Below, piece by piece: positions 4,116 through 11,379 of a stretch of 11,724 bases of DNA. The notes beneath the pieces are model-generated. The model ran no database searches. It was not told where the DNA came from and saw only the letters and a program-made list of their open reading frames with translations. The stretch spans positions 1-11,724 of the forward strand of contig JAJRAH010000016.1 in the NCBI GenBank assembly GCA_028679985.1, read 5' to 3'. This stretch comes from Methanomassiliicoccales archaeon (lineage in GTDB: Archaea; Thermoplasmatota; Thermoplasmata; Methanomassiliicoccales; JACIVX01). The position numbers were made by a program, and so were the translations under genes. How positions within the stretch are numbered: the stretch's first letter is position 1; every line of letters begins with the position of its first letter.

Positions 4116-6023
4116 ATGGATGAGAAGCAATTGATTCAATATCCGCCCCATCTCCGATGGATCTTGGACAGAGCGTTGGACGATTCGAAAGGATTCTGGG
4201 GCGAGATTGCAGAGGAACTTCACTGGTTCAAGCGATGGAACAATGTCTTCGAAGGGAGCGGCCCGAATTTCAAGTGGTTCGTAGGTGGAGAGACGAACCT
4301 TTGTTACAACTGCGTGGACTACCACGTGAAGAGAGGCAAGGGAAACAGGGCTGCCATCATTTGGGAGAACGGCGAGAACGAACGGCCCAGAGTACTGACT
4401 TACAACGAGTTGCTCTTCGAGGTAAGGCGATTCGCAGGCGCACTGAAGGCGCAAGGCGTCAAGAAAGGGGACAGAGTCACGATATATATGCCGATGATCC
4501 CCGAAGCGGCGATTGCGATGCTGGCTACGGTCAGGATCGGCGCGATTCATTCGGTGGTCTTCGGCGGGTTCGGAGAAGGCGCTCTTGCCGACAGAATCAA
4601 CGATGCTGGATCCGAGGTCATCGTGACGGCGGACATCGGGCTTCGCCGCGGCAAGCCGATCCAGTTGAAGGAAGTAGTCGACCAGGCACTCAAGATGACG
4701 ACGGGCGTCAGAAAGGTCATCGTCCTGAAGAGAGGAGCAAAGGATCCACCGATGACAGCGGAGCGAGATGTCTTTTGGGACGAGGCGGTTGAGAAGGGTG
4801 CCGGGCAGAACACTGACGCCGTCCCGATGAAGGCAGACGAACTCGCCTTCATTCTGTACACATCGGGGACGATGGCCAAGCCGAAGGGCACAGTCCAGCC
4901 TCACGGCAGCTACCAGGTATACGTTTACGCCATGGGCAAATGGGTGTACGATCTTAGGGAGACGGACACCTGGTGGTCGACCTCCGACGTCGGATGGATC
5001 GTCGGTCACAGTTATGTCGTGTACGGTCCGCTCCTCATAGGATGCTCGACTATCATGTATGAAGGGTCGCCCGACTTCCCGACACCGGACGTGTGGTGGA
5101 AGATCGTCGAGAGATACAAGGTGACCCAGATGTGGATCTCGCCCACAGGGGTGAGAGCACTGATGCAGTACGGTGACGAGTATCCGAACAAGCACGACAT
5201 GAGCTCGGTAAGGTTGGTCGTGTGCGCAGGCGAGGTCCTCAACCCTCCGGCGTACGAATGGCTTTCGAAGAAGGTGTTCCGTGGCAGGATCCCTGTTGTG
5301 GACCACATGTGGCAGACCGAGACGTCCGGTCCAATCGTAGGCAATCCGGTGGGAATATCAATGCTACCGGTTATTCCGGGTTGCGCTACGATAGCGCTAC
5401 CGGGGATCGAGGCAGACATAGTCAACGACAAAGGAGAAACGCTTCCTCCGGGAGTCGAAGGCAACTTTGTTATTCGCAGACCGTTCCCTGGCCTGACACC
5501 GACGATCTGGAAGGACTCAGAGAGGTACGTCAGGGACTACTGGACAAGGATACCGGGATGTTACTACACTGGGGACGGCGCTTCGAGGGACGAGAACGGA
5601 TACATAACCTTCGTCGGCAGGTTCGACGAGATCATAAAGATAGCCGCTCACAGAGTAGGAACGATCGAGATCGAGTCGGCCCTCTTGTATCACCCCGCCG
5701 TGGCCGAGGCCGCGGTCGTTGGAATGCCGGATGAGCTGAGAGGTGAGGTGGCCTTCGCCATCGTAGTCCTGAAGCCTGGATTCGAGGCCTCCGACAAGAT
5801 GAAGGCCGAACTCAAGGCTCAGGTGAGGAAGTCGATGGGCGCCCTGGTCGTAATCGGGGATATGGCATTCGTGAGCAAGCTGCCCAAGACGAGGAGCGGC
5901 AAGATCATGAGAAGGGTCATCAAAGCTGTTGTCACGAAGCAACCCTTAGGCGACTACTCTACGATGGAGGACCCTGCCGCTATCGACGAGGTCAAGAAGG
6001 CTCTCGCCACGCTCAACAAGTGA
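4116..6023 (+). CDS. acs: AMP-forming acetyl/acyl-CoA synthetase
   Basis: 635 aa, usual length for acetyl-CoA synthetases. It activates a short acid to acyl-AMP and then acyl-CoA (ANL superfamily, cytoplasmic). Visible landmarks are an N-terminal Acs-type region with WFVGGETNLCYNCVD, the ATP loop A3 as YTSGTMAKPKG (residues 248-258), motif A5 MWQTETSG (398-405), the hinge region YTGDGASRDENGYITFVGRFDE, and the C-terminal PKTRSGKIMRR with catalytic K596. W399 is the tryptophan that in Acs narrows the acid pocket to acetate or propionate. The A3 loop departs from the common TSGTTGKPKG by Met and Ala. ATG 4116 matches the family start; an in-frame TTG at 4044 lies upstream of the promoter. The next gene, a CoA-transferase fused to GNAT, probably shares the acetyl-CoA pathway. 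Exact acid preference is uncertain. Confidence 0.92.
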   Translation: MDEKQLIQYPPHLRWILDRALDDSKGFWGEIAEELHWFKRWNNVFEGSGPNFKWFVGGETNLCYNCVDYHVKRGKGNRAAIIWENGENERPRVLTYNELLFEVRRFAGALKAQGVKKGDRVTIYMPMIPEAAIAMLATVRIGAIHSVVFGGFGEGALADRINDAGSEVIVTADIGLRRGKPIQLKEVVDQALKMTTGVRKVIVLKRGAKDPPMTAERDVFWDEAVEKGAGQNTDAVPMKADELAFILYTSGTMAKPKGTVQPHGSYQVYVYAMGKWVYDLRETDTWWSTSDVGWIVGHSYVVYGPLLIGCSTIMYEGSPDFPTPDVWWKIVERYKVTQMWISPTGVRALMQYGDEYPNKHDMSSVRLVVCAGEVLNPPAYEWLSKKVFRGRIPVVDHMWQTETSGPIVGNPVGISMLPVIPGCATIALPGIEADIVNDKGETLPPGVEGNFVIRRPFPGLTPTIWKDSERYVRDYWTRIPGCYYTGDGASRDENGYITFVGRFDEIIKIAAHRVGTIEIESALLYHPAVAEAAVVGMPDELRGEVAFAIVVLKPGFEASDKMKAELKAQVRKSMGALVVIGDMAFVSKLPKTRSGKIMRRVIKAVVTKQPLGDYSTMEDPAAIDEVKKALATLNK

Positions 6024-6049
6024 GAATCGTCGATGATCGAATAGCGAAC

Positions 6050-6096
6050 GGTCGGAGGGATTGATCGCCACTCCGACCCTTTTCTCTTTGTTTTCT
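6050..6096 (+). terminator. Terminator between acs and the CoA-transferase gene
   Basis: GGTCGGAG (6050-6057) pairs perfectly with CTCCGACC (6071-6078) around a 13-base loop, followed directly by a T-rich run containing TTTT twice and TTT once (6080-6095). It begins 27 bases after the acs stop and suggests that the downstream gene has its own transcript. Confidence 0.7.
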
Positions 6097-6121
6097 TCCA
6101 GCGTTCTGATCGACAGACACT

Positions 6122-6131
6122 TTGAAATATG
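6122..6131 (+). promoter_or_regulatory. TATA-like box of the CoA-transferase/GNAT gene
   Basis: TTGAAATATG lies about 35-40 bases before GTG 6164 and predicts a start near 6152, just at the purine-rich site AGAAGGGA (6151-6158). It overlaps the alternative TTG start at 6122, which argues against that start. Confidence 0.4.
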
Positions 6132-6163
6132 AGCCATTATGTTACATCCTAGAAGGGAAGCCA

Positions 6164-8023
6164 GTGGCAAAGGATTGGAAGGAAGAATGGAGACAGAAGC
6201 TCAGGACCGCTGATAATGCTGTCGACGTAATCGAGAGGGGACAACGCGTCTTCATCGGCACAGCCTGCGGAGAACCGCAGATGCTTGTGAAAGCACTCGT
6301 TGCGAAGGCGGACTCCCTAGCCGACAACGAGATAATCCACACATTGTCACTTGGCCTCACTCCCTACTCTGAGGAGAAGTTCACCGATCAATTCCGTGTC
6401 AACGCATTCTTCATCGGACCGAATGTGCGCACTTCCATCAACGAAGGCCGCGCCGACTACACTCCCGTGTACTTGTCAGAGATCGGCAATCTGCTTGAGG
6501 AAGGCAGGATCCCAATCGACGTAGCCCTGATCCAAGTCTCTCCGCCGGATGAACATGGCTATTGCAGTTTTGGCGTCTCAGTAGACATAACCAAGACAGG
6601 AACCGAGGCTGCTGATGTTGTCATCGCCCAGGTGAACCAGAACATGCCCAGGGTTCTCGGAGATAGCTTCATCCACCTGTCCGAAATCGACTACTTGGTA
6701 GAGGGGAACGAACCCTTGCTTGAATGGCCGAGCGTCGATCCCGGCACCCAGACAGAGGCGGACAGCATCGGTCGATTCGTTGCTGACCTCGTCGAGGACG
6801 GTTCCACAATTCAGATGGGATATGGGGCTATTCCCAACTCCGTACTCAAGAACCTGAAGGACAAGAGAGAACTAGGAGTCCACACGGAGATGTTCTCGGA
6901 CGGCTTGGTGGACCTCGTCGAATCTGGGGTGGTGACCGGAAGGAAAAAGACCGTTCACAAGGACAAGATTATCGCATCCTTCTGCATCGGGAGCAAGAAG
7001 CTCTTCGATTTCGTCAACAACAACCCTGCGATAGAGTTCCATCCTTCCAACTACACCAATGATCCGTGCCTCATCGGTAGAAACGACAAGATGATCGCCA
7101 TCAACTCCGCCCTCGAGGTTGATTTGACTGGCCAGGTATGCGCGGACCAGATCGGCTACATGTTCTACTCTGGGCTGGGAGGTCAGGTGGATTTCATGAG
7201 AGGCGCCGCTCGCTCAAAGGGTGGAAAACCGATAATCGCCCTGCCGTCCACCGCACAGGGCAGTCGCGTATCGAGGATAGTCCCGAGGCTTTCCGACGGA
7301 GCTGGAGTGACGACGACAAGGGGCGATGTCCACTACGTAGTCACCGAGTACGGAGTGGCCGAACTCCACGGAAAGAGCATAATGCAGCGGGCACTTGCGA
7401 TGATCAACATCGCTCACCCGAAGTTCCGGGGAGAACTGCTGGCAGCCGCGAAGTTCCTTCGATACGTGTTCCTGGATCAATCGGATGTGTCTTACCGTGG
7501 GCTTCCGTATCCACAAGAGTTCGAGACTTACAGAACCTTCGCGGACACTCAGGTGTTCTTCCGCCCTATCAGACCGACTGACGAAGAGCCGCTGAGGGAT
7601 CTCTTCTACTCTTTCTCGGAGAGATCGATCTACCTCCGTTTCATGGGCCCGAAGATCAGGATGCCTCACAGGGAGCTACAGTCGTTCGTCAACATCGACT
7701 ATGACACGAACATGGCGATAGTCGGGGTCGTTCGTGAGAAGGAGAGACTGAAGATCGTTGCGGTCGGAAGATACGTCTTGGACAAGAAGACGAACGATGC
7801 GGAGGTCGCTTTCGCCGTTCACGACGACTGGCAGAACAAGGGCATTGGTACGTTTCTGCTGGGCTACCTGATACGCATAGCGAAGGAAAGGGGAATAAGG
7901 ACCCTCTCGGCCGAAGTCCTCGCCGAGAACAAGCCCATGCTGGATGTCTTCTATCAGTCAGGAGTCAAGGTCGAGACGACCATTGAAGAGGGCACCTACA
8001 GCATCATACTCCATCTGCAGTGA
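6164..8023 (+). CDS. Acetyl-CoA hydrolase/CoA-transferase fused to a Pat-like GNAT acetyltransferase
   Basis: 619 aa, two domains. Residues 1 to about 440 are a class I CoA-transferase of the Ach1/Cat1/4-hydroxybutyrate CoA-transferase group. The N-terminus has RVFIGTACGEPQ, HTEMFSDG carries E242 where the family's catalytic glutamate forms the CoA thioester, and SGLGGQVDF is the conserved glycine-rich loop. Residues about 465-615 are a GNAT domain opening FFRPIRPTDEEPL, with SIYLRFMGP resembling the Pat/PatZ group. Its acetyl-CoA loop is QNKGIG (557-562). The transferase would move CoA between short acids or hydrolyse acetyl-CoA; the GNAT part would acetylate an amine, most likely a protein lysine. 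GTG 6164 is chosen because it fits the family's N-terminus and has AGAAGGGA upstream; TTG 6122 is the alternative. It follows acs on the same strand. Such fusions are known in some bacteria. Confidence 0.9.
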   Translation: MAKDWKEEWRQKLRTADNAVDVIERGQRVFIGTACGEPQMLVKALVAKADSLADNEIIHTLSLGLTPYSEEKFTDQFRVNAFFIGPNVRTSINEGRADYTPVYLSEIGNLLEEGRIPIDVALIQVSPPDEHGYCSFGVSVDITKTGTEAADVVIAQVNQNMPRVLGDSFIHLSEIDYLVEGNEPLLEWPSVDPGTQTEADSIGRFVADLVEDGSTIQMGYGAIPNSVLKNLKDKRELGVHTEMFSDGLVDLVESGVVTGRKKTVHKDKIIASFCIGSKKLFDFVNNNPAIEFHPSNYTNDPCLIGRNDKMIAINSALEVDLTGQVCADQIGYMFYSGLGGQVDFMRGAARSKGGKPIIALPSTAQGSRVSRIVPRLSDGAGVTTTRGDVHYVVTEYGVAELHGKSIMQRALAMINIAHPKFRGELLAAAKFLRYVFLDQSDVSYRGLPYPQEFETYRTFADTQVFFRPIRPTDEEPLRDLFYSFSERSIYLRFMGPKIRMPHRELQSFVNIDYDTNMAIVGVVREKERLKIVAVGRYVLDKKTNDAEVAFAVHDDWQNKGIGTFLLGYLIRIAKERGIRTLSAEVLAENKPMLDVFYQSGVKVETTIEEGTYSIILHLQ

Positions 8024-8047
8024 GAGTCGGTTACAGGAGGGGGGCGT

Positions 8048-8530
8048 TCAACGGATCCTTTCGACGTTCCCGACGTAGCTGGCAATATGGGCAGAGTGCT
8101 CCGATTCTTCCCTTATCAGAAGCTCGAGTGTGGAGAAGAAGAACGGAACGTCTTCTGCACTGATGATGTTGTCAAGACTGGAATGCTTCAGGGCTTCCTT
8201 GATGTTCAGGTAGGTGTCGTACGCCAACTTCTCGTATCTAGAAAGGTCCATCATGATCTCGAATTCCGTCTTGTTCTTGAAGTTGAATGCGTGCGGCTGA
8301 AGCGGCAGGGCCGCTGATCCGGGGGAGATCTTGACCTTCGAAATCATCGATTCGACGAGGGTCCTGTGCTTCTCCGACTCGGAAATGAGTTCGAAGATGA
8401 CATCCCGAAACTCGTCCTTCTTGACGTTTATGTAACCTTCCCATTGGGAAACGGACTCGAAAGCAGCTTCGATCTCAAGGGCTTTCCTCAAGAAGTTAGC
8501 CAGTTCCTCGCCCGTTCTAATCTCGACCAA
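8048..8530 (-). CDS. Ferritin-like domain protein
   Basis: 160 aa, helical throughout, with the repeat pattern of the ferritin/rubrerythrin superfamily. The first helix pair has EIEAAFESVSQWEGY and then ELISESEKHRTLVES. The second has DLSRYEKLAYDTYLN and then ELLIREESEHSAHIA. The second ExxH motif (ESEH) is intact. In the first, the equivalent four residues are SEKH with a glutamate one position earlier (E51), so the di-iron site may be altered. No rubredoxin-type CxxC tail is present, so it is not a full rubrerythrin. The TTG start at 8530 is about ten bases from the start predicted by a TATA-like TTAAATAC. The gene converges on the CoA-transferase, 24 bases apart. The role, perhaps iron or peroxide handling, is inferred from the fold. 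Confidence 0.8.
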   Translation of the reverse strand: MVEIRTGEELANFLRKALEIEAAFESVSQWEGYINVKKDEFRDVIFELISESEKHRTLVESMISKVKISPGSAALPLQPHAFNFKNKTEFEIMMDLSRYEKLAYDTYLNIKEALKHSSLDNIISAEDVPFFFSTLELLIREESEHSAHIASYVGNVERIR

Positions 8531-8853
8531 GGAGAATACCTAGTTTTTGATAGTCCTTCTACGTATTTAACAGCCGGGATATTCCTTTCGACATTCGGAA
8601 ACGTCCTTGTGAGCATGCTGGAGAACAGTTAAGCGCGTGATCTCCGTCATTGTTCGGCTCGATGGCACAAGAGTTCCTTCCCTGAGCCTGGATTCGAATG
8701 AAGATCGATGCATCGATCATCGATTGAAAATGGAAAGAAAATGGTCTCACGCCCGGGCAAACTCAGGAGACGAAGCCCTAGCTTCGATGGCCCACTTGAG
8801 TCATCCGTGCCAGACAGCGCAATCGACCAAAGCGACCTATCTTGATAAAGACC
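8531..8853. other. Spacer between the two ferritin-like genes
   Basis: Apart from the TATA-like box at 8564-8571, I see no gene, RNA fold or clear terminator in this 323-base stretch. Overlapping copies of ATCGAT near 8709-8725 are short and probably incidental. The bacterioferritin-like gene ends at 8854 without an evident hairpin and T run. Confidence 0.4.
8564..8571 (-). promoter_or_regulatory. TATA-like box of the ferritin-like gene
   Basis: On the minus strand it reads approximately TTAAATAC. It predicts a start near 8541, only about ten bases before the TTG at 8530, consistent with the lack of a good ribosome site. Confidence 0.45.
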
Positions 8854-9282
8854 TTATTTCTTCTTCTTGCCTTCCTTCACCGACGTGAAGAAATCGTGGT
8901 GCTCTTCCTCGTCCTCAAGGATCTCTTTGAATATGAACTCGGTAGTCGGATCCCCTTCGGCCGCGGCAACCTTCTGAATCTCCTTGTACAGGACGATCGC
9001 ATCCAACTCGGCCTTGATATCGTTGTCGATCATCTCCCACAGGTCCCCGCCGACCGTTATCGTGTTCGGCTTTGTTGTCGGAAGACCGCCAAGATACCAG
9101 AGCCGCTCGGCAATCTTCTCCGCGTGCTTCATTTCCGCAACAGCGATATCCTGGAACTCGTCGGAGACCGCGAAGTGCTCAGGCCCGGCCCACTGCACAT
9201 GCTGCCACATGTACTGCACAGCGACCTGAATCTCACGTGCGATCCCCTTATTCAGCAGGTCCTTCAGCTTCTGTGATGTCAA
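8854..9282 (-). CDS. Bacterioferritin-like protein
   Basis: 142 aa, four-helix ferritin fold. Di-iron ligands fall where bacterioferritins place them: E17, E50xxH53 (in AEMKHAE), E92 and E125xxH128. M51, inside EMKHAE, corresponds to the methionine that ligates heme at the subunit interface in bacterioferritin, so heme binding is possible. The chain is about 15 residues shorter than the 158 aa of well-known Bfr and ends in a Lys-rich tail. It would oxidise and store iron in a cytoplasmic shell, or act as a smaller di-iron oxidase. The TTG start is set by the consensus GGAGGT (9289-9294), six bases upstream. A TATA-like box and an inverted repeat lie just ahead. A second ferritin-like gene follows 323 bases downstream on the same strand. 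Confidence 0.85.
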   Translation of the reverse strand: MTSQKLKDLLNKGIAREIQVAVQYMWQHVQWAGPEHFAVSDEFQDIAVAEMKHAEKIAERLWYLGGLPTTKPNTITVGGDLWEMIDNDIKAELDAIVLYKEIQKVAAAEGDPTTEFIFKEILEDEEEHHDFFTSVKEGKKKK

Positions 9283-9288
9283 ATAGAT

Positions 9289-9294
9289 ACCTCC
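9289..9294 (-). promoter_or_regulatory. Ribosome-binding site deciding the TTG start
   Basis: GGAGGT on the minus strand with a six-base spacer to TTG 9282. No in-frame ATG is better placed. Confidence 0.75.
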
Positions 9295-9303
9295 TATCTT
9301 TCG

Positions 9304-9319
9304 CCTGCGGTTTTGCAGG
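9304..9319. repeat. Inverted repeat near the bacterioferritin transcript start
   Basis: CCTGC-N6-GCAGG is a perfect five-base-pair inverted repeat between the TATA-like box and the ribosome site of the bacterioferritin-like gene. It could be a repressor operator or a short RNA hairpin in the leader. It does not match an iron-regulator box that I can name. Confidence 0.4.
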
Positions 9320-9344
9320 TCAAAGTCACTATTCCAGTCGAAGG

Positions 9345-9354
9345 CTAATAAACC
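9345..9354 (-). promoter_or_regulatory. TATA-like box of the bacterioferritin-like gene
   Basis: The minus strand reads GGTTTATTAG, giving a predicted start near 9322. The leader of about 40 bases would contain the inverted repeat at 9304-9319 and GGAGGT. Confidence 0.55.
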
Positions 9355-9463
9355 TTTTGGAATTCGCTTAGACCTCGAACTACGACTGAAAACGAGAGAT
9401 GCTTGGAAACTACTCCCAAATGCTCTTGCGACGCACCGTCGAGGTATCTGGACACAAACTCAT

Positions 9464-10612
9464 CTATCTACGCGGGACTTCTTCGACGTTTGCCTGGAGA
9501 TTGACCCTTCTGATGACCCACCAGTAGGCCAGAAATGTCGCGTTGACGGTTGCGAGTATCAACACAAGCATCGTCCACAATAGGAGTTCCTGGTCGATGG
9601 CAAAGGCGAAGCCGAAGATCGTCGCGAGCGTGTTGGGAACCAGGACAGCAGTACCGAGAATGGTAAGCCAGGTTATCACAAGTGACATCCGATTGTTGAC
9701 TATCTGAAGCTGATTGTTGTAAAGCGACTGCAAGACTTCAAGCCCAGAGGCAAGGACTTCAGACATATGCTCGCTGAGCTCGATCTGCCGGTTGACGTCG
9801 TCAGCCAACAGACCCAACTTGGACAGTACTTTGGGGCTGTCGCTGACGAGATCGGCGTCCCCGTATCTCAGTTCGTGAAGCACAGCAAGGGTCCTCCAGA
9901 GCGTGTTCAGATAAGTAATGAGCGCGTGCTTCATCTCGTATATCTTCCTTCCAATCTCCATTCTGGGAGACGAGGTGTCCAGCAGCTTCTCGCTCATCCA
10001 GTCAGCTTGCTCCTCTATCTCTCTCAGATGTTCGAAATTGCGCGAGTTGTTCTCATCGACTATGCGCACGAGCATCATCGTGAGCTTGTCCTCGGGAATC
10101 ATGGTCTCCGGCAGCTTGCGCAGATAAACATCGGCGTACCTGGAGAACGCAACGAGTCTCACAACCTCCTCGCTGTGGACCGTTACGATCAGTCCCTTCT
10201 TTACGAGGATGAGCAAAGGATAGGACCGCAAGTCGAACTCAGATATCCTCACCGCGGGGAGCATTATGCCCAGCTCGGTCTCGCGATCTTCATAGTTGGC
10301 ATAGTAGCCGCTCAGGAGAGCCGGTACGAGTGAGTCGCTGAATCCGAGACTCACAGCAATCTCGTTCCCCTCCTTCTGAATATCCGAGACCGTGAAATTG
10401 ATCCAGGAAAGCACCGAATTCTGAAGAATAGAAGAGAAATCGGCAGGACAATTGCCGGGGCTTTTCATAGGTTTGCCCGCCTGAGGAAGCGTCACGCAAA
10501 TGGCTTTCGAACGCCTGACTCCATTTGACTCTGCAGAACCTCCTGGAAATCCCGCGTTGATTCCGAGAGTCTCAGGTGACTTCGGTTTAGAATCGCCACT
10601 GTTCTGGTCCAT
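9464..10612 (-). CDS. CorA-like divalent cation channel lacking the GMN motif
   Basis: 382 aa. The first 55 or so residues are polar and low in complexity (Ser, Pro, Gly, Asn) and look disordered. A CorA-type cytoplasmic domain follows, then a long helical stalk (EHLREIEEQADWMSEKLLDTSS and onward). Two C-terminal membrane segments come last, TM1 around LTILGTAVLVPNTLATIFGFA and TM2 around LLLWTMLVLILATVNATFLAY, ending in a basic tail. Membership is shown by this layout and the VPNTLATIFG phrase at the end of TM1. The Gly-Met-Asn filter of classical CorA is absent; GFA stands there. Mg2+ is the usual cargo of the family, but selectivity cannot be assumed here. ATG 10612 is chosen because GGAGGGG lies seven bases upstream; an in-frame TTG at 10630 would include that site. 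It is divergent from the DUF998 gene. Confidence 0.83.
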   Translation of the reverse strand: MDQNSGDSKPKSPETLGINAGFPGGSAESNGVRRSKAICVTLPQAGKPMKSPGNCPADFSSILQNSVLSWINFTVSDIQKEGNEIAVSLGFSDSLVPALLSGYYANYEDRETELGIMLPAVRISEFDLRSYPLLILVKKGLIVTVHSEEVVRLVAFSRYADVYLRKLPETMIPEDKLTMMLVRIVDENNSRNFEHLREIEEQADWMSEKLLDTSSPRMEIGRKIYEMKHALITYLNTLWRTLAVLHELRYGDADLVSDSPKVLSKLGLLADDVNRQIELSEHMSEVLASGLEVLQSLYNNQLQIVNNRMSLVITWLTILGTAVLVPNTLATIFGFAFAIDQELLLWTMLVLILATVNATFLAYWWVIRRVNLQANVEEVPRR

Positions 10613-10753
10613 CTGCAGCCCCTCCGTCAAATCTCTCCTTCGCTTATCCGGATGTCATCCTCTCAATCACCATATATGTTTCGGTGGATCGATTTCTGGG
10701 GAAATCCTGGAATTTCCCTCTGCTTTCATTAGGTCCCTCTCCAATCTCGCTTC
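10613..10753. promoter_or_regulatory. Divergent promoter region, CorA-like and DUF998 genes
   Basis: A near-palindromic ACCATATATGT block (10669-10679) gives a TATA-like box for the minus strand about 60 bases before ATG 10612. It could also serve the plus strand, where GTG 10754 would have a leader of about 50 bases. TTTCATTAG (10722-10730) is a closer but weaker plus-strand candidate. Confidence 0.4.
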
Positions 10754-11326
10754 GTGAAAGAGACCGCAGACCCTTGGATAAGAATAGGCGCGATCGCAGG
10801 ACTCATAGGTGCGGGATTCTTCTCCATGATGTGGATTGTCGCGGTCATTATGGACGGACACTGGGTCCTGGGAGATCAGACGCTAAGTGAACTCGGCGGC
10901 TACCGACCAGGCTCAATCTACTTCAATTCAGGAGCGATCTTGGAAGGTGTCCTTTCGTTGATATTCGCCTACGGGTTGTGGCAATCGATGAAGAAATCGA
11001 CCGTGCAGAGGATTGGGGGTCTTCTTTTATTGTGCGCATCCTGCTTCCTGATACTGGTAGGAGTATTCCCGATAACGACGGGGCTGCCGCACACCATCGC
11101 AAGCTATGGATTTTTCGGGTTGGCACTCGCTGCAACAATCTTACTGGTTCGCCCTCTCTGGAATGAAAGAGGATTTGGACCGATCGCAGGGACGATGACC
11201 GTTGTTGCAGTCGTCGTATCACTTGCATTCCTCGTCCTCACCAATGTCGAGCTCACCGAGGCGGTCTCCGTGATATGTCTCTTGGTATGGTCATCGGTTC
11301 TCTCGGTTATGATGCTCAGAAGGTGA
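10754..11326 (+). CDS. DUF998 family integral membrane protein
   Basis: 190 aa, nearly all hydrophobic, with five to six predicted membrane helices (about residues 9-33, 58-75, 84-105, 112-131, 140-162 and 167-187). The loop LSELGGYRPGSIYFNSGAIL after the first helix is the recognisable DUF998 signature (a D/E-LG turn, then FN before helix two). Length is typical. The family has no established function. The start is GTG 10754, the first start codon in the frame that retains the complete first helix, with no strong ribosome site. It is divergent from the CorA-like gene and converges on hypD, the stops lying 51 bases apart. Confidence 0.8.
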   Translation: MKETADPWIRIGAIAGLIGAGFFSMMWIVAVIMDGHWVLGDQTLSELGGYRPGSIYFNSGAILEGVLSLIFAYGLWQSMKKSTVQRIGGLLLLCASCFLILVGVFPITTGLPHTIASYGFFGLALAATILLVRPLWNERGFGPIAGTMTVVAVVVSLAFLVLTNVELTEAVSVICLLVWSSVLSVMMLRR

Positions 11327-11355
11327 TCACGGCCCACCCTTCGGACCCTGATGGG

Positions 11356-11379
11356 GATTCCTGTCTTGGGAACAGAATC
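11356..11379. terminator. Weak hairpin between convergent DUF998 and hypD genes
   Basis: GATT (11356-11359) and CTGT (11361-11364) pair with ACAG (11372-11375) and AATC (11376-11379), leaving C11360 bulged. There is no T run on either strand, so a bidirectional terminator role is only suggested by its position. Confidence 0.25.

Noticed and set aside
4068..5306. Open frame of 412 codons on the minus strand
   Set aside because: It is antisense to acs, whose motifs are unmistakable; the product is rich in Arg and His, typical of a shadow of a real gene.
4116..8023. acs and the CoA-transferase/GNAT gene as one operon
   Set aside because: A perfect eight-pair hairpin with a T-rich run (6050-6096) and a new TATA-like box (6122-6131) lie between them, so separate transcripts are more likely.
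9767..10333. Open frame of 188 codons (+)
   Set aside because: Antisense to the CorA-like gene, without its own promoter or recognisable domain.
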